Shown: positions 33,689 to 43,283, numbered from the stretch's first letter. The stretch is DNA of 64,000 nucleotides from Streptomyces sp. WM6386 (GCF_000972385.1 NZ_JXTE01000009.1:102042-166041), one strand, 5' to 3'. The notes: generated by a model from the letters alone, not told the origin. Made by a program: numbers and translations.

Positions 33689-34083
33689 GTCCGCTCGCGC
33701 GGTTCCCCCCGCAGACCCGCCTCCGAATCGCCCACGGCGTCTTCCGGGAACGGTTCCGCGGAGCCCCTCCGGGCCGTCGGCGGCGTGATCATCGGCGGCG
33801 TCGGCGCGGTCACGAACGTCGACGGCAAGGACGGCGCGTTCTCCCGCCCCGCGTTGGCGATCACCACCGCGACATAGGGGAGCAGCGCCCCCAGCACCAG
33901 CGCGACGATCGCGACGTGCCGTTCCACGTTCCAGAGCGAGACCGCGAGGATCACCGACACCGTACGCACGCCCATCGAGATCACATACCGCCGCTGCCGG
34001 GCGCGCACATCGTCCTGAAGCCCCTGACGGGCCCCGGTGATCCGGAAAACCTGGGCGTTACCTGCCGCATGCTGCTTCCGCAT
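33685..34083 (-). CDS. DUF3099 domain-containing protein
   Basis: A 132-residue protein with a short N-terminal soluble part (QVFRITGARQGLQDDVRARQRRYVISM), two membrane helices (about residues 38-55 and 59-77) and a disordered Pro/Ala-rich tail. It matches DUF3099, an actinobacterial family of unknown role. The ATG at 34083 is used, with a GTG three bases upstream as an alternative. In the same direction downstream lies the small Cys/His gene. Confidence 0.85.
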   Translation of the reverse strand: MRKQHAAGNAQVFRITGARQGLQDDVRARQRRYVISMGVRTVSVILAVSLWNVERHVAIVALVLGALLPYVAVVIANAGRENAPSLPSTFVTAPTPPMITPPTARRGSAEPFPEDAVGDSEAGLRGEPRERT

Positions 34084-34327
34084 CACATTCCACCATCCGC
34101 CCGCATCGGACTCGCCCCGGCCCGTACCCGCTCCGCCCCCGGCAGAGGAACCGGGCCCGGACACGTCCTACGTTACGCCGCGCCTGCGCCGCCTACGAGA
34201 CCGGGGCACCTCCCGCCCGGGCGAACGATCTGCGCCCTAGCGCGTACGGCTCACTCGACATGCGCCGTAGGGTGCATGCGCCGACACTGGGCGTAATGCT
34301 CACGTCGAGCCGTACTAGGAGGCAGCC

Positions 34328-34606
34328 ATGGGCTGGTTGTGGGCGATCATCGTGGGATTCGTGCTGGGCCTGATCGCGAAGGCGATCCTTCCGGGCAAGC
34401 AGCACAGCCCTCTGTGGTTGACGACCATCTTCGGCATGCTGGGCGCCATCGCGGGCAACGCGATCGCGCGCGCCGCAGGCGTCGACGAGACCTCCGGCAT
34501 CGACTGGAGCCGCCACGCCTTCCAGCTCGTCGCCGCGATCATCATCGTGGGTGTCGGCGACATGCTCTATATGGCAACGCTGGGCAAGAAAAAGCAACGG
34601 GCCTGA
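34328..34606 (+). CDS. GlsB/YeaQ/YmgE family stress membrane protein
   Basis: A 92-residue transglycosylase-associated (GlsB/YeaQ/YmgE) membrane protein with Gly-rich helices: WLWAIIVGFVLGLIAKAIL, then TIFGMLGAIAGNAIARA and a third helix (LVAAIIIVGVGDML). The family is linked to general stress and envelope response. The ATG follows GGAGG by 7 bases. It ends just before the large repeat hairpin. Confidence 0.92.
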   Translation: MGWLWAIIVGFVLGLIAKAILPGKQHSPLWLTTIFGMLGAIAGNAIARAAGVDETSGIDWSRHAFQLVAAIIIVGVGDMLYMATLGKKKQRA

Positions 34607-34621
34607 CCGCAGCGGACCTGA

Positions 34622-34686
34622 AGGGGCGCGGGGAACTGCGCGAGCGACCACGACGAGAGTGGCAGCCCGCAGATTCCCGCGCCCCT
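34622..34686. repeat. Streptomyces intergenic repeat, hairpin copy
   Basis: AGGGGCGCGGGgAA (34622-34635) pairs with TTCCCGCGCCCCT (34674-34686) with one bulged base, around a core containing CTGCGCGAGCGACCACGACG. It occupies almost all of the 87 bases between the convergent GlsB-type and tyrS genes and probably terminates both. Related copies lie at 1471-1517 and 60732-60777. Confidence 0.65.
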
Positions 34687-34693
34687 ACGGCGC

Positions 34694-35962
34694 TTACGCC
34701 CCCGTGACCTCAACAGCTGCGAGGTTCTTCTTCCCGCGTCGCAGGACCAGCCACCTGCCGTGCAGCAGGTCCTCCTTCACCGGGACGGAGTCCTCCGCCG
34801 CGACCTTCACGTTGTTCACGTAGGCCCCGCCCTCCTTCACGGTCCGCCGCGCGGCTGACTTGCTGGCCACGAGGCCGACCTCGGCGAGCAGGTCCACGAC
34901 GGGACCGAGCTCGGCGACCTGGATGTGCGGCACCTCGGAGAGAGCCGCCGTGAGCGTCTTCTCGTCCAGGTCCGCCAGCTCGCCCTGACCGAACAGCGCA
35001 CGGCTCGCGGCGACCACGGCGGCGGTCTGGCCGGCGCCGTGCACCAGCGTCGTCAGCTCCTCCGCCAGTGCGCGCTGTGCGGCACGGGCCTGCGGACGCT
35101 CCTCGGTCTGCTTCTCCAGCTCCTCGATCTCCTCGCGGGAGCGGAAGCTGAAGATGCGCAGGAACTTGGAGACGTCCCGGTCATCCGCGTTCAGCCAGAA
35201 CTGGTAGAAGGCGTACGGCGTGGTCATCTCCGGGTCGAGCCAGACCGTGCCGGTCTCCGTCTTGCCGAACTTGGTGCCGTCGGCCTTGGTGATCAGCGGC
35301 GTGGCCAGCGCGTGCACCACGGCGTCGGGCTCGACCCGGTGGATCAGGTCGGTGCCCGAGGTGAGGTTGCCCCACTGGTCGCTGCCGCCGGTCTGCAGCG
35401 TGCAGCCGTGCCGGCGGAACAGCTCCAGGAAGTCCATGCCCTGGAGGATCTGGTAGCTGAACTCCGTGTAGCCGATGCCCGCGTCGGAGTTGAGCCGCCG
35501 GGCGACGGCCTCCTTCGCGATCATCTTGTTGACCCGGAAGTACTTGCCGACGTCCCGCAGGAACTCGATGGCCGACAGCCCCTGGGTCCAGTCCAGGTTG
35601 TTGACCATGATCGCGGCGTTCGGGCCCTCGAAGTCGAGCAGCGGGGTGATCTGCGCCCGGAGCCGCTCGACCCACTGGGCCACGACGTCCGGCGAGTTCA
35701 GCGTCCGCTCCGCGGTCGGCTTGGGGTCGCCGATCAGACCCGTCGCACCGCCCACCAGGCCCAGCGGACGGTTGCCCGCCTGCTGGATCCGGCGCATCGT
35801 CAGGATCTGCACGAGGTTGCCGAGGTGCAGGCTGGGTGCGGTCGGGTCGAACCCGCAATAGAACGTGACGGGGCCGTCCGCGAACGCCTTGCGCAATGCG
35901 TCCTCGTCAGTGGAGAGGGCGATCAGCCCGCGCCACTTCAGCTCGTCGACGATGTCCGTCAC
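34694..35962 (-). CDS. tyrS: Tyrosyl-tRNA synthetase
   Basis: A 422-residue class I synthetase that charges tRNA-Tyr. It has a bacterial-type HIGH motif as HLGN ([15 protein letters not shown]), a KMSKS equivalent as KFGKT ([14 protein letters not shown]), and a C-terminal S4 RNA-binding domain (about residues 355-415, ending [14 protein letters not shown]). [11 protein letters not shown] and GGSDQWGN are typical. Full length. The ATG is at 35962. Minus strand; no T-box was sought in detail in the short 56-base upstream gap. Confidence 0.97.
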   Translation of the reverse strand: MTDIVDELKWRGLIALSTDEDALRKAFADGPVTFYCGFDPTAPSLHLGNLVQILTMRRIQQAGNRPLGLVGGATGLIGDPKPTAERTLNSPDVVAQWVERLRAQITPLLDFEGPNAAIMVNNLDWTQGLSAIEFLRDVGKYFRVNKMIAKEAVARRLNSDAGIGYTEFSYQILQGMDFLELFRRHGCTLQTGGSDQWGNLTSGTDLIHRVEPDAVVHALATPLITKADGTKFGKTETGTVWLDPEMTTPYAFYQFWLNADDRDVSKFLRIFSFRSREEIEELEKQTEERPQARAAQRALAEELTTLVHGAGQTAAVVAASRALFGQGELADLDEKTLTAALSEVPHIQVAELGPVVDLLAEVGLVASKSAARRTVKEGGAYVNNVKVAAEDSVPVKEDLLHGRWLVLRRGKKNLAAVEVTGA

Positions 35963-36018
35963 GGTTCTCGTATCTCCTTGGATGATCTTCGGCGGTCGGG
36001 TGACAACCAGCTACGAGG

Positions 36019-37413
36019 TTATACGCCCCGACTGACAGAGCTCATATTGAAGTCCGGCACCCTCAGGGCCGGCATCGCAGCCCTAGTGAACCAGTCGCTC
36101 CACTCCCTCGGCAGCGTCTTTTCCGTGCGCCCGGCCTCCGTGGCCCGGCCCAGCAGGTCCACCGGCGACTCGTTGAACCGGAAGTTGGTGACCTCTCCGG
36201 TGACCTCGCCGTTCTCGACGAGGTAGACGCCGTCGCGGGTCAGGCCGGTCAGCAGCAGCGTGGCCGGGTCGACCTCGCGGATGTACCAGAGGCAGGTCAG
36301 CAGCAGTCCGCGCGCGGTGTTCGCGACCATCTCCTCCAGGGAGCGGTCCTCGCCGCCGTCCAGGATCAGGTTGTCGATGCCCGGCGCCACCGGCAGCCCG
36401 GTCAGCCCGGCGCTGTGCCGGCTGGTCAGCAGACTGCTCAGCTCGCCCGCCCGCATCCACTCGGTGGCCGTCAGCGGCAGCCCGTTGTCGAACACCGACG
36501 AGTCGCCGCCGGAGGAGTGCGTGAGCACGAAGGGCGAGGACTCCAGGCCCGGCTCGTTCGGGTCGCTGCGCAGTGTCAGCGGCAGCTCGGTCAGCCTGTC
36601 GCCGAGCCGGGTGCCACCGCCGGGCTTGGAGAACACGGTCCGGCCCTCGGCCGCGTCCCGGCCGGACGCCGACCACATCTGGTAGATCAGCAGGTCCGCC
36701 ACGGCGGTCGGCGGCAGCAGCGTCTCGTACCGGCCGGCGGGCAGGTCGTGCTTGCGCTCGGCCCAGCCGAGCCGTACGGCGAGCTCGGCGTCCAGCGCGG
36801 CCGGGTCGACGTCCTTGAAGTCCCGGGTGGAGCGGCCGGCCCACGCCGAGCGCGTACGGTCCGGCGACTTGGCGTTCAGCTCCAGCGTCCCGTTGGGCTG
36901 GTCGTGCCGCAGGCGCAGCCCCGTCGACGTACCGAGATAGCTGGAGACCAGCTCGTGGTTGGCGAAGCCGTACAGCTCGCGGCCGCCCGCACGCGCGCGT
37001 GCGAAGGACTCGCCGAGCGCCGGCGCGAAGTCGGCGAACACCGCGGAGGAGGTCTCGGCGGGCCCGTCCGTGAAGTCGGGGGACGCCGGTACGCCCGTCA
37101 CCAGCGGCTGTGCGTCCTCGGCGGGCGCCGCACCGCGCGCGGCGGCCTCGGCGGCCCGGACCAGGGACTCCAGCTCGTCCACGGTCACCGCGGCCCGTGA
37201 GACGACTCCGGAGGCGGTGCCCTCCTTGCCGTCGACCGTCGCGATCACGGTGAGGGTACGCGTGCGTGTGACGCCGTTGGTGGTGAGCGCGTTGCCGGCC
37301 CAGCGCAGGTTCGCCGTCGACTGCTCGTCGGCGATGACGACACAGCCGTCGGCGGTGGACAGCTCCAGGGCACGTTCGACGATCTCGTGCGGCTTGTTCG
37401 TACGAGTACTCAT
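36019..37413 (-). CDS. pmbA: PmbA/TldE-like metallopeptidase subunit
   Basis: A 464-residue TldD/PmbA family protein without the HExxxH zinc motif, i.e. the TldE/PmbA-type subunit. Family segments include GRELYGFANHELVSSYLGTS and LTGLPVAPGIDNLILDGGED. With TldD it forms a hetero-dimeric protease that matures modified peptides and labile proteins in E. coli. Its ATG overlaps the TldD stop by four bases (37410-37413). Confidence 0.9.
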   Translation of the reverse strand: MSTRTNKPHEIVERALELSTADGCVVIADEQSTANLRWAGNALTTNGVTRTRTLTVIATVDGKEGTASGVVSRAAVTVDELESLVRAAEAAARGAAPAEDAQPLVTGVPASPDFTDGPAETSSAVFADFAPALGESFARARAGGRELYGFANHELVSSYLGTSTGLRLRHDQPNGTLELNAKSPDRTRSAWAGRSTRDFKDVDPAALDAELAVRLGWAERKHDLPAGRYETLLPPTAVADLLIYQMWSASGRDAAEGRTVFSKPGGGTRLGDRLTELPLTLRSDPNEPGLESSPFVLTHSSGGDSSVFDNGLPLTATEWMRAGELSSLLTSRHSAGLTGLPVAPGIDNLILDGGEDRSLEEMVANTARGLLLTCLWYIREVDPATLLLTGLTRDGVYLVENGEVTGEVTNFRFNESPVDLLGRATEAGRTEKTLPREWSDWFTRAAMPALRVPDFNMSSVSRGV

Positions 37414-38933
37414 CGACCGGCCTCCTGGGTCGTGTTGAGGATGTTGACGCCCTTGAAGAGGGCCGACGGGCAGCCGTGCGACACCGCCGCGACCTGCCCC
37501 GGCTGGGCCTTGCCGCAGTTGAAGGCGCCCCCGAGGACGTATGTCTGCGGACCGCCCACCGCGGCCATCGAGCCCCAGAAGTCGGTGGTGGTCGCCTGGT
37601 AGGCGACGTCCCGCAGCTGGCCGGTGATCCGACCGTTCTCGATCCTGAAGAACCGCTGACCGGTGAACTGGAAGTTGTAGCGCTGCATGTCGATCGACCA
37701 GGACCGGTCACCGACGACATAGATGCCCCGGTCGACCCCGCCGATCAGGTCCTGCGTCGACATCCCGGCCGGGTCCGGCCGGAGCGAGACGTTGGCCATG
37801 CGCTGCACGGGCACATGCCCGGGGGAGTCGGCGAACGCGCACCCGTTGGACCGCTCGAAGCCGGTCAGCTTCGCGATCCGCCGGTCCAGCTGGTAGCCGA
37901 CGAGCGTGCCGTCCTTCACCAGGTCCCAGGACTGGCCCGCCACGCCCTCGTCGTCGTAGCCGACGGTCGCCAGGCCGTGCTCGGCGGTGCGGTCACCCGT
38001 CACGTTCATCAGGTCGGAGCCGTACCGCAGTTTGCCGAGCTGGTCGAAGGTGGCGAAGGAGGTGCCGGCGTAGGCCGCCTCGTAGCCCAGGGCGCGGTCC
38101 AGCTCGGTGGCGTGGCCGATGGACTCGTGGATCGTCAGCCACAGGTTGGACGGGTCGACGACCAGGTCGTACACCCCCGACTCGACACTGGGTGCCCGCA
38201 TCTTCTCGGCGAGCAGCTCCGGGATCTGCTCGAGCTCGCTCTCCCAGTCCCAGCCGGTGCCCGTCATGTACTCCCAGCCGCGTCCGACCGGCGGCGCGAT
38301 GGTGCGCATGGAGTCGAACTCGCCGCTCGACTCGTCGACCGACACCGCGGTCAGCGACGGGTGCAGCCGCACCCGCTGCTGGGTGGTCACGGTCCCGGCG
38401 GTGTCGGCGTAGAACTTGTTCTCATGGACGGTCAGCAGTGACGCGTCGACGTGGTTGACCCCGTTCGCCGCCAGCAGCCGCGCGCTCCAGTCCGCGAGGA
38501 GCCCGGCCTTGTCCTCGTCGGGCACGGTGAACGGATCGATCTCGTACGACGAGACCCACGTCTTCTCGGAGTGCACCGGCTCGTCGGCGAGCTCCACACG
38601 CTCGTCCGAACCCGCCGCCTTGATCACCTGGGCGGCCAGCTTCGCCATCGCCACGGCCTGCGAGGCGACCCGCGCCGCCGCGTCCATGCTCAGATCCACG
38701 CCCGACGCGAAACCCCACGTGCCGCCGTGCACGACCCGCACCGCGTACCCGAGGTCGGTGGTGTCCGACGACCCGGCGGGCTTGGCGTCCCGCAGCCGCC
38801 AGGACGCGCTGCGCACCCGCTCGAAACGGAAGTCCGCGTGCTCGGCACCCAGCGCACGCGCGCGTGCCAGTGCGGCGTCGGCCAGGGCGCGTAGGGGAAG
38901 CGCTGTGAAGGCTTCGTCGATGGTATGAGGCAC
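37410..38933 (-). CDS. tldD: TldD family zinc metallopeptidase subunit
   Basis: A 507-residue TldD-type protein with the catalytic HExxxH seen as HESIGH (TIHESIGHATELDRALG, about residue 270). The C-terminal part has the conserved GGPQTYVLGGAFNCGKAQPG. Acts with the PmbA-like partner encoded next. The GTG at 38933 follows GGAG; an upstream extension to 39062 lacks family residues. In Streptomyces the pair is constitutive in most strains; substrates here unknown. Confidence 0.92.
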   Translation of the reverse strand: MPHTIDEAFTALPLRALADAALARARALGAEHADFRFERVRSASWRLRDAKPAGSSDTTDLGYAVRVVHGGTWGFASGVDLSMDAAARVASQAVAMAKLAAQVIKAAGSDERVELADEPVHSEKTWVSSYEIDPFTVPDEDKAGLLADWSARLLAANGVNHVDASLLTVHENKFYADTAGTVTTQQRVRLHPSLTAVSVDESSGEFDSMRTIAPPVGRGWEYMTGTGWDWESELEQIPELLAEKMRAPSVESGVYDLVVDPSNLWLTIHESIGHATELDRALGYEAAYAGTSFATFDQLGKLRYGSDLMNVTGDRTAEHGLATVGYDDEGVAGQSWDLVKDGTLVGYQLDRRIAKLTGFERSNGCAFADSPGHVPVQRMANVSLRPDPAGMSTQDLIGGVDRGIYVVGDRSWSIDMQRYNFQFTGQRFFRIENGRITGQLRDVAYQATTTDFWGSMAAVGGPQTYVLGGAFNCGKAQPGQVAAVSHGCPSALFKGVNILNTTQEAGR

Positions 38934-39174
38934 CGAGGTATCTCCCTGCTCTCGTGACCTGTGGACTCCGATCATGTCCTGTGCGCAGGTCCGGGGACCA
39001 TACGTTTCCGTGCGTGGTCGCCCGTCTTCTGTAGGGACCCGACAGTGCGGCCCCTGAGCCACTGTCGGTGCCCGAATGTCCGCACGCCGGGGCAGACCGA
39101 TAGGTTTCGAAGGAAGCCGCTTGCCCTCCAGGTGTCGGGCGGTGAGTACAGACCGCTATCGAAAGGGTGATCCG

Positions 39175-39894
39175 TTGAGCCGCTCGGTTCTCGTCACCGG
39201 AGGCAACCGGGGCATCGGCCTCGCCATCGCCCGAGCTTTCGCCGAAGCCGGCGACAAGGTCGCGATCACGTACCGCTCGGGTGAGCCACCGGCCGCCCTG
39301 GCGGAACTGGGCTGCCTCGCCGTCAAGTGCGACATCACCGACACCGAGCAGGTGGAGCAGGCCTACAAGGAGATCGAGGACGCGCACGGTCCCGTCGAGA
39401 TCCTGGTCGCCAACGCCGGCATCACCAAGGACCAGCTCCTGATGCGCATGTCCGAGGAGGACTTCATGTCCGTCCTCGACACCAACCTCACCGGCACCTT
39501 CCGCGTCGTCAAGCGCGCCAACCGCGCCATGCTGCGCGCCAAGAAGGGCCGTGTCGTCCTGATCTCGTCGGTCGTCGGACTCATGGGCGGCCCCGGCCAG
39601 GCCAACTACGCAGCCTCCAAGGCCGGCCTGGTCGGCTTCGCGCGCTCCCTCGCCCGTGAGCTGGGCTCGCGCAACATCACCTTCAACGTCGTCGCGCCCG
39701 GCTTCGTCGACACCGACATGACCAAGGTGCTCACCGACGAGCAGCGCGAGAACATCGTGAAGCAGGTGCCGCTCGGTCGTTACGCGCAGCCCGAGGAGAT
39801 CGCCGCAACGGTGCGGTTCCTCGCCTCGGACGACGCCTCGTACATCACTGGAGCCGTCATCCCGGTTGACGGCGGACTGGGAATGGGTCACTGA
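39175..39894 (+). CDS. fabG: 3-oxoacyl-ACP reductase FabG
   Basis: A 239-residue SDR of the FabG group. It has VTGGNRGIG (about residues 6-14), VANAGIT, ISSVVG, catalytic YAASKAG (about 151-157) and the C-terminal IPVDGGLGMGH. Reduces 3-oxoacyl-ACP in type II fatty-acid synthesis. The TTG at 39175 follows GAAAGGGTGA. The next gene fabI begins 5 bases after its stop, the classic actinobacterial fabG-fabI/inhA pair. Confidence 0.95.
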   Translation: MSRSVLVTGGNRGIGLAIARAFAEAGDKVAITYRSGEPPAALAELGCLAVKCDITDTEQVEQAYKEIEDAHGPVEILVANAGITKDQLLMRMSEEDFMSVLDTNLTGTFRVVKRANRAMLRAKKGRVVLISSVVGLMGGPGQANYAASKAGLVGFARSLARELGSRNITFNVVAPGFVDTDMTKVLTDEQRENIVKQVPLGRYAQPEEIAATVRFLASDDASYITGAVIPVDGGLGMGH

Positions 39895-39899
39895 ACACC

Positions 39900-40676
39900 A
39901 TGGCTGGAATCCTCGAGGGCAAGAAGATCCTCATCACCGGTGTGCTGATGGAGTCCTCCATCGCCTTCCACACCGCCAAGCTGGCCCAGGAGCAGGGCGC
40001 GGAGATCATCCTCACCGCGTGGCCGCGTCCGACCCTCACCGAGCGCATCGCCAAGAAGCTGCCCCGGCCGGAGAAGGTCAAGGTCCTGGAGCTCGACGTC
40101 TCCAACGACGAGCACCTCGCCCGCCTGGAGAGCCAGGTCCGTGAGCACCTGGGCGACAGGCTCGACGGTGTCGTGCACTCCATCGGCTTCGCGCCGCAGG
40201 ACGCGCTCGGCGGCAACTTCCTGAACACGCCGTTCGAGTCCGTGGCCACCGCCATGCACGTCTCCGCCTTCTCCCTGAAGTCGCTGACCATGGCACTGCT
40301 GCCGCTGATGACCGAGGGCGGTGCCGTCGTCGGCCTCACCTTCGACGCGCAGTTCGCCTGGCCGCAGTACGACTGGATGGGCCCGGCCAAGGCCGCCCTG
40401 GAGGCCACCAACCGCTACATGGCCCGTGACCTGGGCAAGCACGACATCCGCTGCAATCTGATCTCGGCCGGTCCGATCGGCTCCATGGCCGCGAAGTCGA
40501 TCCCCGGCTTCGCCGAACTGGCGTCGGTGTGGGACAACCGCTCCCCGCTGGAGTGGAAGCTGGAGGACCCGGAGCCGGCCGGCAAGGGCGTCGTCGCCCT
40601 GCTGAGCGACTGGTTCCCGAAGACCACCGGCGAGATCGTCCACGTGGACGGCGGTCTGCACGCCATCGGAGCGTAA
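39900..40676 (+). CDS. fabI: Enoyl-ACP reductase FabI (InhA-like)
   Basis: A 258-residue NADH-dependent enoyl-ACP reductase. Features: GVLMESSIAFHTAKLAQEQG at the cofactor site, HSIGFAPQDALGG, and catalytic Tyr/Lys in YDWMGPAKAALEATNRYMAR. The end IVHVDGGLHAIGA is typical. Last reduction in each fatty-acid elongation cycle; the target class of isoniazid and triclosan in other bacteria. Overlong terminator palindrome follows at 40704. Confidence 0.96.
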   Translation: MAGILEGKKILITGVLMESSIAFHTAKLAQEQGAEIILTAWPRPTLTERIAKKLPRPEKVKVLELDVSNDEHLARLESQVREHLGDRLDGVVHSIGFAPQDALGGNFLNTPFESVATAMHVSAFSLKSLTMALLPLMTEGGAVVGLTFDAQFAWPQYDWMGPAKAALEATNRYMARDLGKHDIRCNLISAGPIGSMAAKSIPGFAELASVWDNRSPLEWKLEDPEPAGKGVVALLSDWFPKTTGEIVHVDGGLHAIGA

Positions 40677-40703
40677 CGCTGCCGCTGAGCCTCGGCCGAC
40701 ATG

Positions 40704-40739
40704 GAGGGGCCGCACCCTGTGCACAGGGTGCGGCCCCTC
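40704..40739 (+). terminator. Terminator after fabG-fabI
   Basis: A perfect 36-base palindrome: 18-base arm GAGGGGCCGCACCCTGTG at 40704-40721 and its complement at 40722-40739 with no unpaired loop in the duplex form. It lies 28 bases after the fabI stop. Confidence 0.85.
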
Positions 40740-40863
40740 AGCGCGTCCGCGTGGGGTAACCCGTTCGGCCCATCCGGCCGGGCGGGCAGGGCGCACAACT
40801 GGGCACTCTGGATTACGCGTTCACCACGCTTCCCTCCCCAGCACGGCCGAGGAGGTCTCCCTT

Positions 40864-41211
40864 GTGCGCCTGTCCCGCAGCCTGGCCCCAGCGACGGTCG
40901 CCGTAGCTCTCCTGCTGACCCTGCCGCACGAGGCGTCACCGCACGCACGCGTGGCGGCACCGAAGGCCGAGCAACCGGACTTGTTCGGCGCCGCCTGCTA
41001 CAGCAGGGTCACCGGCTCCCGGGTGACCGCGTACTGCCACAACCCGTATCCCGACGTCGACCGCGTCCGGCTGCACATCGAGTGCGCCCGCTGGTGGGAC
41101 GTCGACAGCGACGGCGCCCCGGTCGAGGCCGGACCGGCGCAGACCGTACGTCTGGACGGCCGCTGCTGGAAGGAAGTCCGCTCGGTGTGGGTCAGCCACC
41201 AGAAGCGGTGA
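40864..41211 (+). CDS. Small secreted hypothetical protein
   Basis: A 115-residue protein with a Sec-type signal (about residues 1-28, LAPATVAVALLLTLPHEASPHA). The mature part has four cysteines (AACYSR, AYCHNP, IECARWW, DGRCWKE) that could form two disulfides. No family recognised. The GTG at 40864 follows GAGGAGG. Its 3' end overlaps the 3' end of the GntR gene on the other strand by 20 bases. Confidence 0.75.
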   Translation: MRLSRSLAPATVAVALLLTLPHEASPHARVAAPKAEQPDLFGAACYSRVTGSRVTAYCHNPYPDVDRVRLHIECARWWDVDSDGAPVEAGPAQTVRLDGRCWKEVRSVWVSHQKR

Positions 41212-41881
41212 ACCGGCCCGGCCGGCACCGGAACGGATAGCCCGCCGCCTCCGCCGCCGCCGTCTCCGCGTCGCCCGCGCGGATCGCGTCGACCAGCCGC
41301 GCGTGGTCCATGTACGTCTCCGGCGTCAGCTCCTCGCCGACGTCCTCACGCAGCCAGTCCCGCAGGACCTCGCCCAGGTCCGCGTACATCGCCGACATCA
41401 CGTCGTTGTGGGAAGCCGCCACCACCGCCAGGTGGAAGGACGAGTCCGCCGTCACGAAGGCCTCGGCGTCACCCGACTCCCACGCCTCCTCACGCCGTAC
41501 GAGAAGCGCGTCGAGCTGCTTGAGGTCCTTCTCCGTACGCCGCTCGGCGGCCAGCCGCGCCGCGGACGACTCCAGCGTGGAGCGCAGCTCGGCGATGTGC
41601 CGGGGATCGGCGTCGGCGAACCGGCGATGCATCACACCCGCCAGCTCGCTGGTCGCCACGACATAGGTGCCGGAGCCCTGACGGATGTCCAGCAGACCGT
41701 TGTGCGCGAGCGCGCGGACGGCCTCGCGGACCGTGTTGCGGGCCACCCCGAGCTGCTCGACGAGCGCCGGTTCCGTCGGGATGCGGGAGCCGACCGGCCA
41801 CTCACCCGACGTGATCTGCTGCCGCAGCGCCGCGATGACCTGCTCGGACAGTACCGATCGACGGGGGTGGCTCAGAGGCAT
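41192..41881 (-). CDS. GntR family regulator, FadR subfamily (FCD domain)
   Basis: A 229-residue FadR-type GntR regulator. The winged-helix domain (about residues 8-72) contains WPVGSRIPTEPALVEQLGVA and RNTVREAVRALAHNGLLDIRQGSGTYV. The FCD ligand/metal-binding domain (about 90-215) follows. The ATG at 41881 is 54 bases from a perfect dyad in the divergent MFS promoter, so it probably represses that transporter. Typical FCD ligands are small carboxylic acids. Confidence 0.92.
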   Translation of the reverse strand: MPLSHPRRSVLSEQVIAALRQQITSGEWPVGSRIPTEPALVEQLGVARNTVREAVRALAHNGLLDIRQGSGTYVVATSELAGVMHRRFADADPRHIAELRSTLESSAARLAAERRTEKDLKQLDALLVRREEAWESGDAEAFVTADSSFHLAVVAASHNDVMSAMYADLGEVLRDWLREDVGEELTPETYMDHARLVDAIRAGDAETAAAEAAGYPFRCRPGRFTASGG

Positions 41882-41925
41882 GGCACACCTTCGCATGGGA
41901 TCGCCGACCCGGGGCAGTCGGGGGA

Positions 41926-41956
41926 TGGACAACCAATCATCCCATGATTCTATGAT
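41926..41956 (+). promoter_or_regulatory. MFS promoter with GntR operator between -35 and -10
   Basis: A -10 TATGAT lies at 41951-41956 and a -35-like TGGACA at 41926-41931 (19-base spacing). The ATG at 41964 is 7 bases past the -10, so the mRNA may be leaderless. A perfect dyad AATCAT-CCC-ATGATT (41935-41949) sits between the two hexamers, the expected place for the GntR repressor. Confidence 0.55.
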
Positions 41957-41963
41957 GGGCGGC

Positions 41964-43235
41964 ATGGCACGTGAGGAAACCCGGACGATGACGTCCCCGC
42001 ACATCCGCAGCTCGGCGGCGAGCGAGCCCCCGGCGACCGCCACGCGCGCGTGGCCGACTCGTCTGCTCGTGCTCGGCATCGTCCTGGCCGCCGTCAACCT
42101 GCGCCCCGCCATCACCAGCCTCGGCGCCCTCCTGGAGGAGGTCCGCGACGGACTGGGCATGAGCGGGAGCGTGGCCGGGCTGCTGACCTCCGTCCCCCCG
42201 CTCTGCTTCGCCTTCTTCGGCGTCATGGCCCCACGCCTGGCCCGCCGCTTCGGATCGGGAGCGGTGGTGTGCGCCGGCATGGTCGCCATCACGGCAGGCC
42301 TGCTCATACGGCCGTACACGGGCAGCACGGTCGGCTTCCTGGCCACCAGCGCTCTCGCCCTCATGGGCATCGCGGTCAGCAACGTCCTGATGCCCGTCAT
42401 CGTCAAGCGCTGGTTCCCGGACCGCGTCGGCTCCATGACCGGCCTCTACTCGATGGCCCTCGCCCTGGGCACAGCGACCGCGGCTGCCGTGACCGTGCCG
42501 GTGACCGACAGGCTGGGCGGCAGCTGGCAGACCGGGCTCGCGGTCTGGGCGGGGCTGGCCGCCGCGGCCGTACTGCCGTGGATTCCGTCCGTACGACAGC
42601 GGGGGACGTCACCCGCCGCGGAGGCACCCGCGCGCGAGGAGCAGCCCGCGCTGCGGATCACCCGCAGCCGTACCGCCTGGGCGCTCGCCGTCTTCTTCGG
42701 GCTCCAGGCCACCGCCGCCTACATCACCATGGGCTGGATGGCGCAGATCTTCCGGGACGCGGGCGTACCCGCCGGCACGGCCGGACTGCTGCTCGCCGTC
42801 ACGATGGTGATGGGCGTACCGCTCGCCTTCGTCATCCCGCGCGTGGCCACCCGGCTGCCGCACCAGGGCCCGATCGTCCTGGTGCTCGGCGTCTGCGGTC
42901 TCGCCGGATACGCCGGCCTCTACTTCGCGCCCGCCTCCGGCGCCTGGGTCTGGGCCCTGCTGCTCGGCGTCTCCAACTGCGCCTTCCCGCTGGCCCTGAC
43001 GATGGTCGGGATGCGGGCCAGGACCGGCGCCGGCGTCGCCCAGCTGTCAGCGTTCGCCCAGAGCACCGGCTATCTGATCTCCATCCCGGGCCCGCTCCTG
43101 GTCGGTGTGCTCTACCAGCACAGCGGCGGCTGGGGTCTGCCGATCGCCCTCATGGCCGCCCTGATGGTCCCGCAGATGGCCGTGGGCGTCCTCGCGGGAC
43201 GCGACAGGACGGTCGAGGAAGAGGCGGCCCGCTGA
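41964..43235 (+). CDS. CynX/NimT-type MFS transporter
   Basis: A 423-residue major facilitator with 12 predicted helices. The CynX/NimT subgroup marker LAAVNLRPAITSLGALLEEVRDGLGMS occurs in pieces near residues 40-65. Substrates of relatives are cyanate or nitroimidazole-like anions, or unknown. Start is taken at the ATG at 41964 (MAREETRT); in-frame ATGs at 41952 and 41955 are within the promoter. Controlled by the divergent GntR. A 38-residue companion peptide follows. Confidence 0.9.
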   Translation: MAREETRTMTSPHIRSSAASEPPATATRAWPTRLLVLGIVLAAVNLRPAITSLGALLEEVRDGLGMSGSVAGLLTSVPPLCFAFFGVMAPRLARRFGSGAVVCAGMVAITAGLLIRPYTGSTVGFLATSALALMGIAVSNVLMPVIVKRWFPDRVGSMTGLYSMALALGTATAAAVTVPVTDRLGGSWQTGLAVWAGLAAAAVLPWIPSVRQRGTSPAAEAPAREEQPALRITRSRTAWALAVFFGLQATAAYITMGWMAQIFRDAGVPAGTAGLLLAVTMVMGVPLAFVIPRVATRLPHQGPIVLVLGVCGLAGYAGLYFAPASGAWVWALLLGVSNCAFPLALTMVGMRARTGAGVAQLSAFAQSTGYLISIPGPLLVGVLYQHSGGWGLPIALMAALMVPQMAVGVLAGRDRTVEEEAAR

Positions 43236-43283
43236 CGCCACCCCGGCGGATCCGATGCCGCTCGCAGGTGCGAGACTGGCCGC

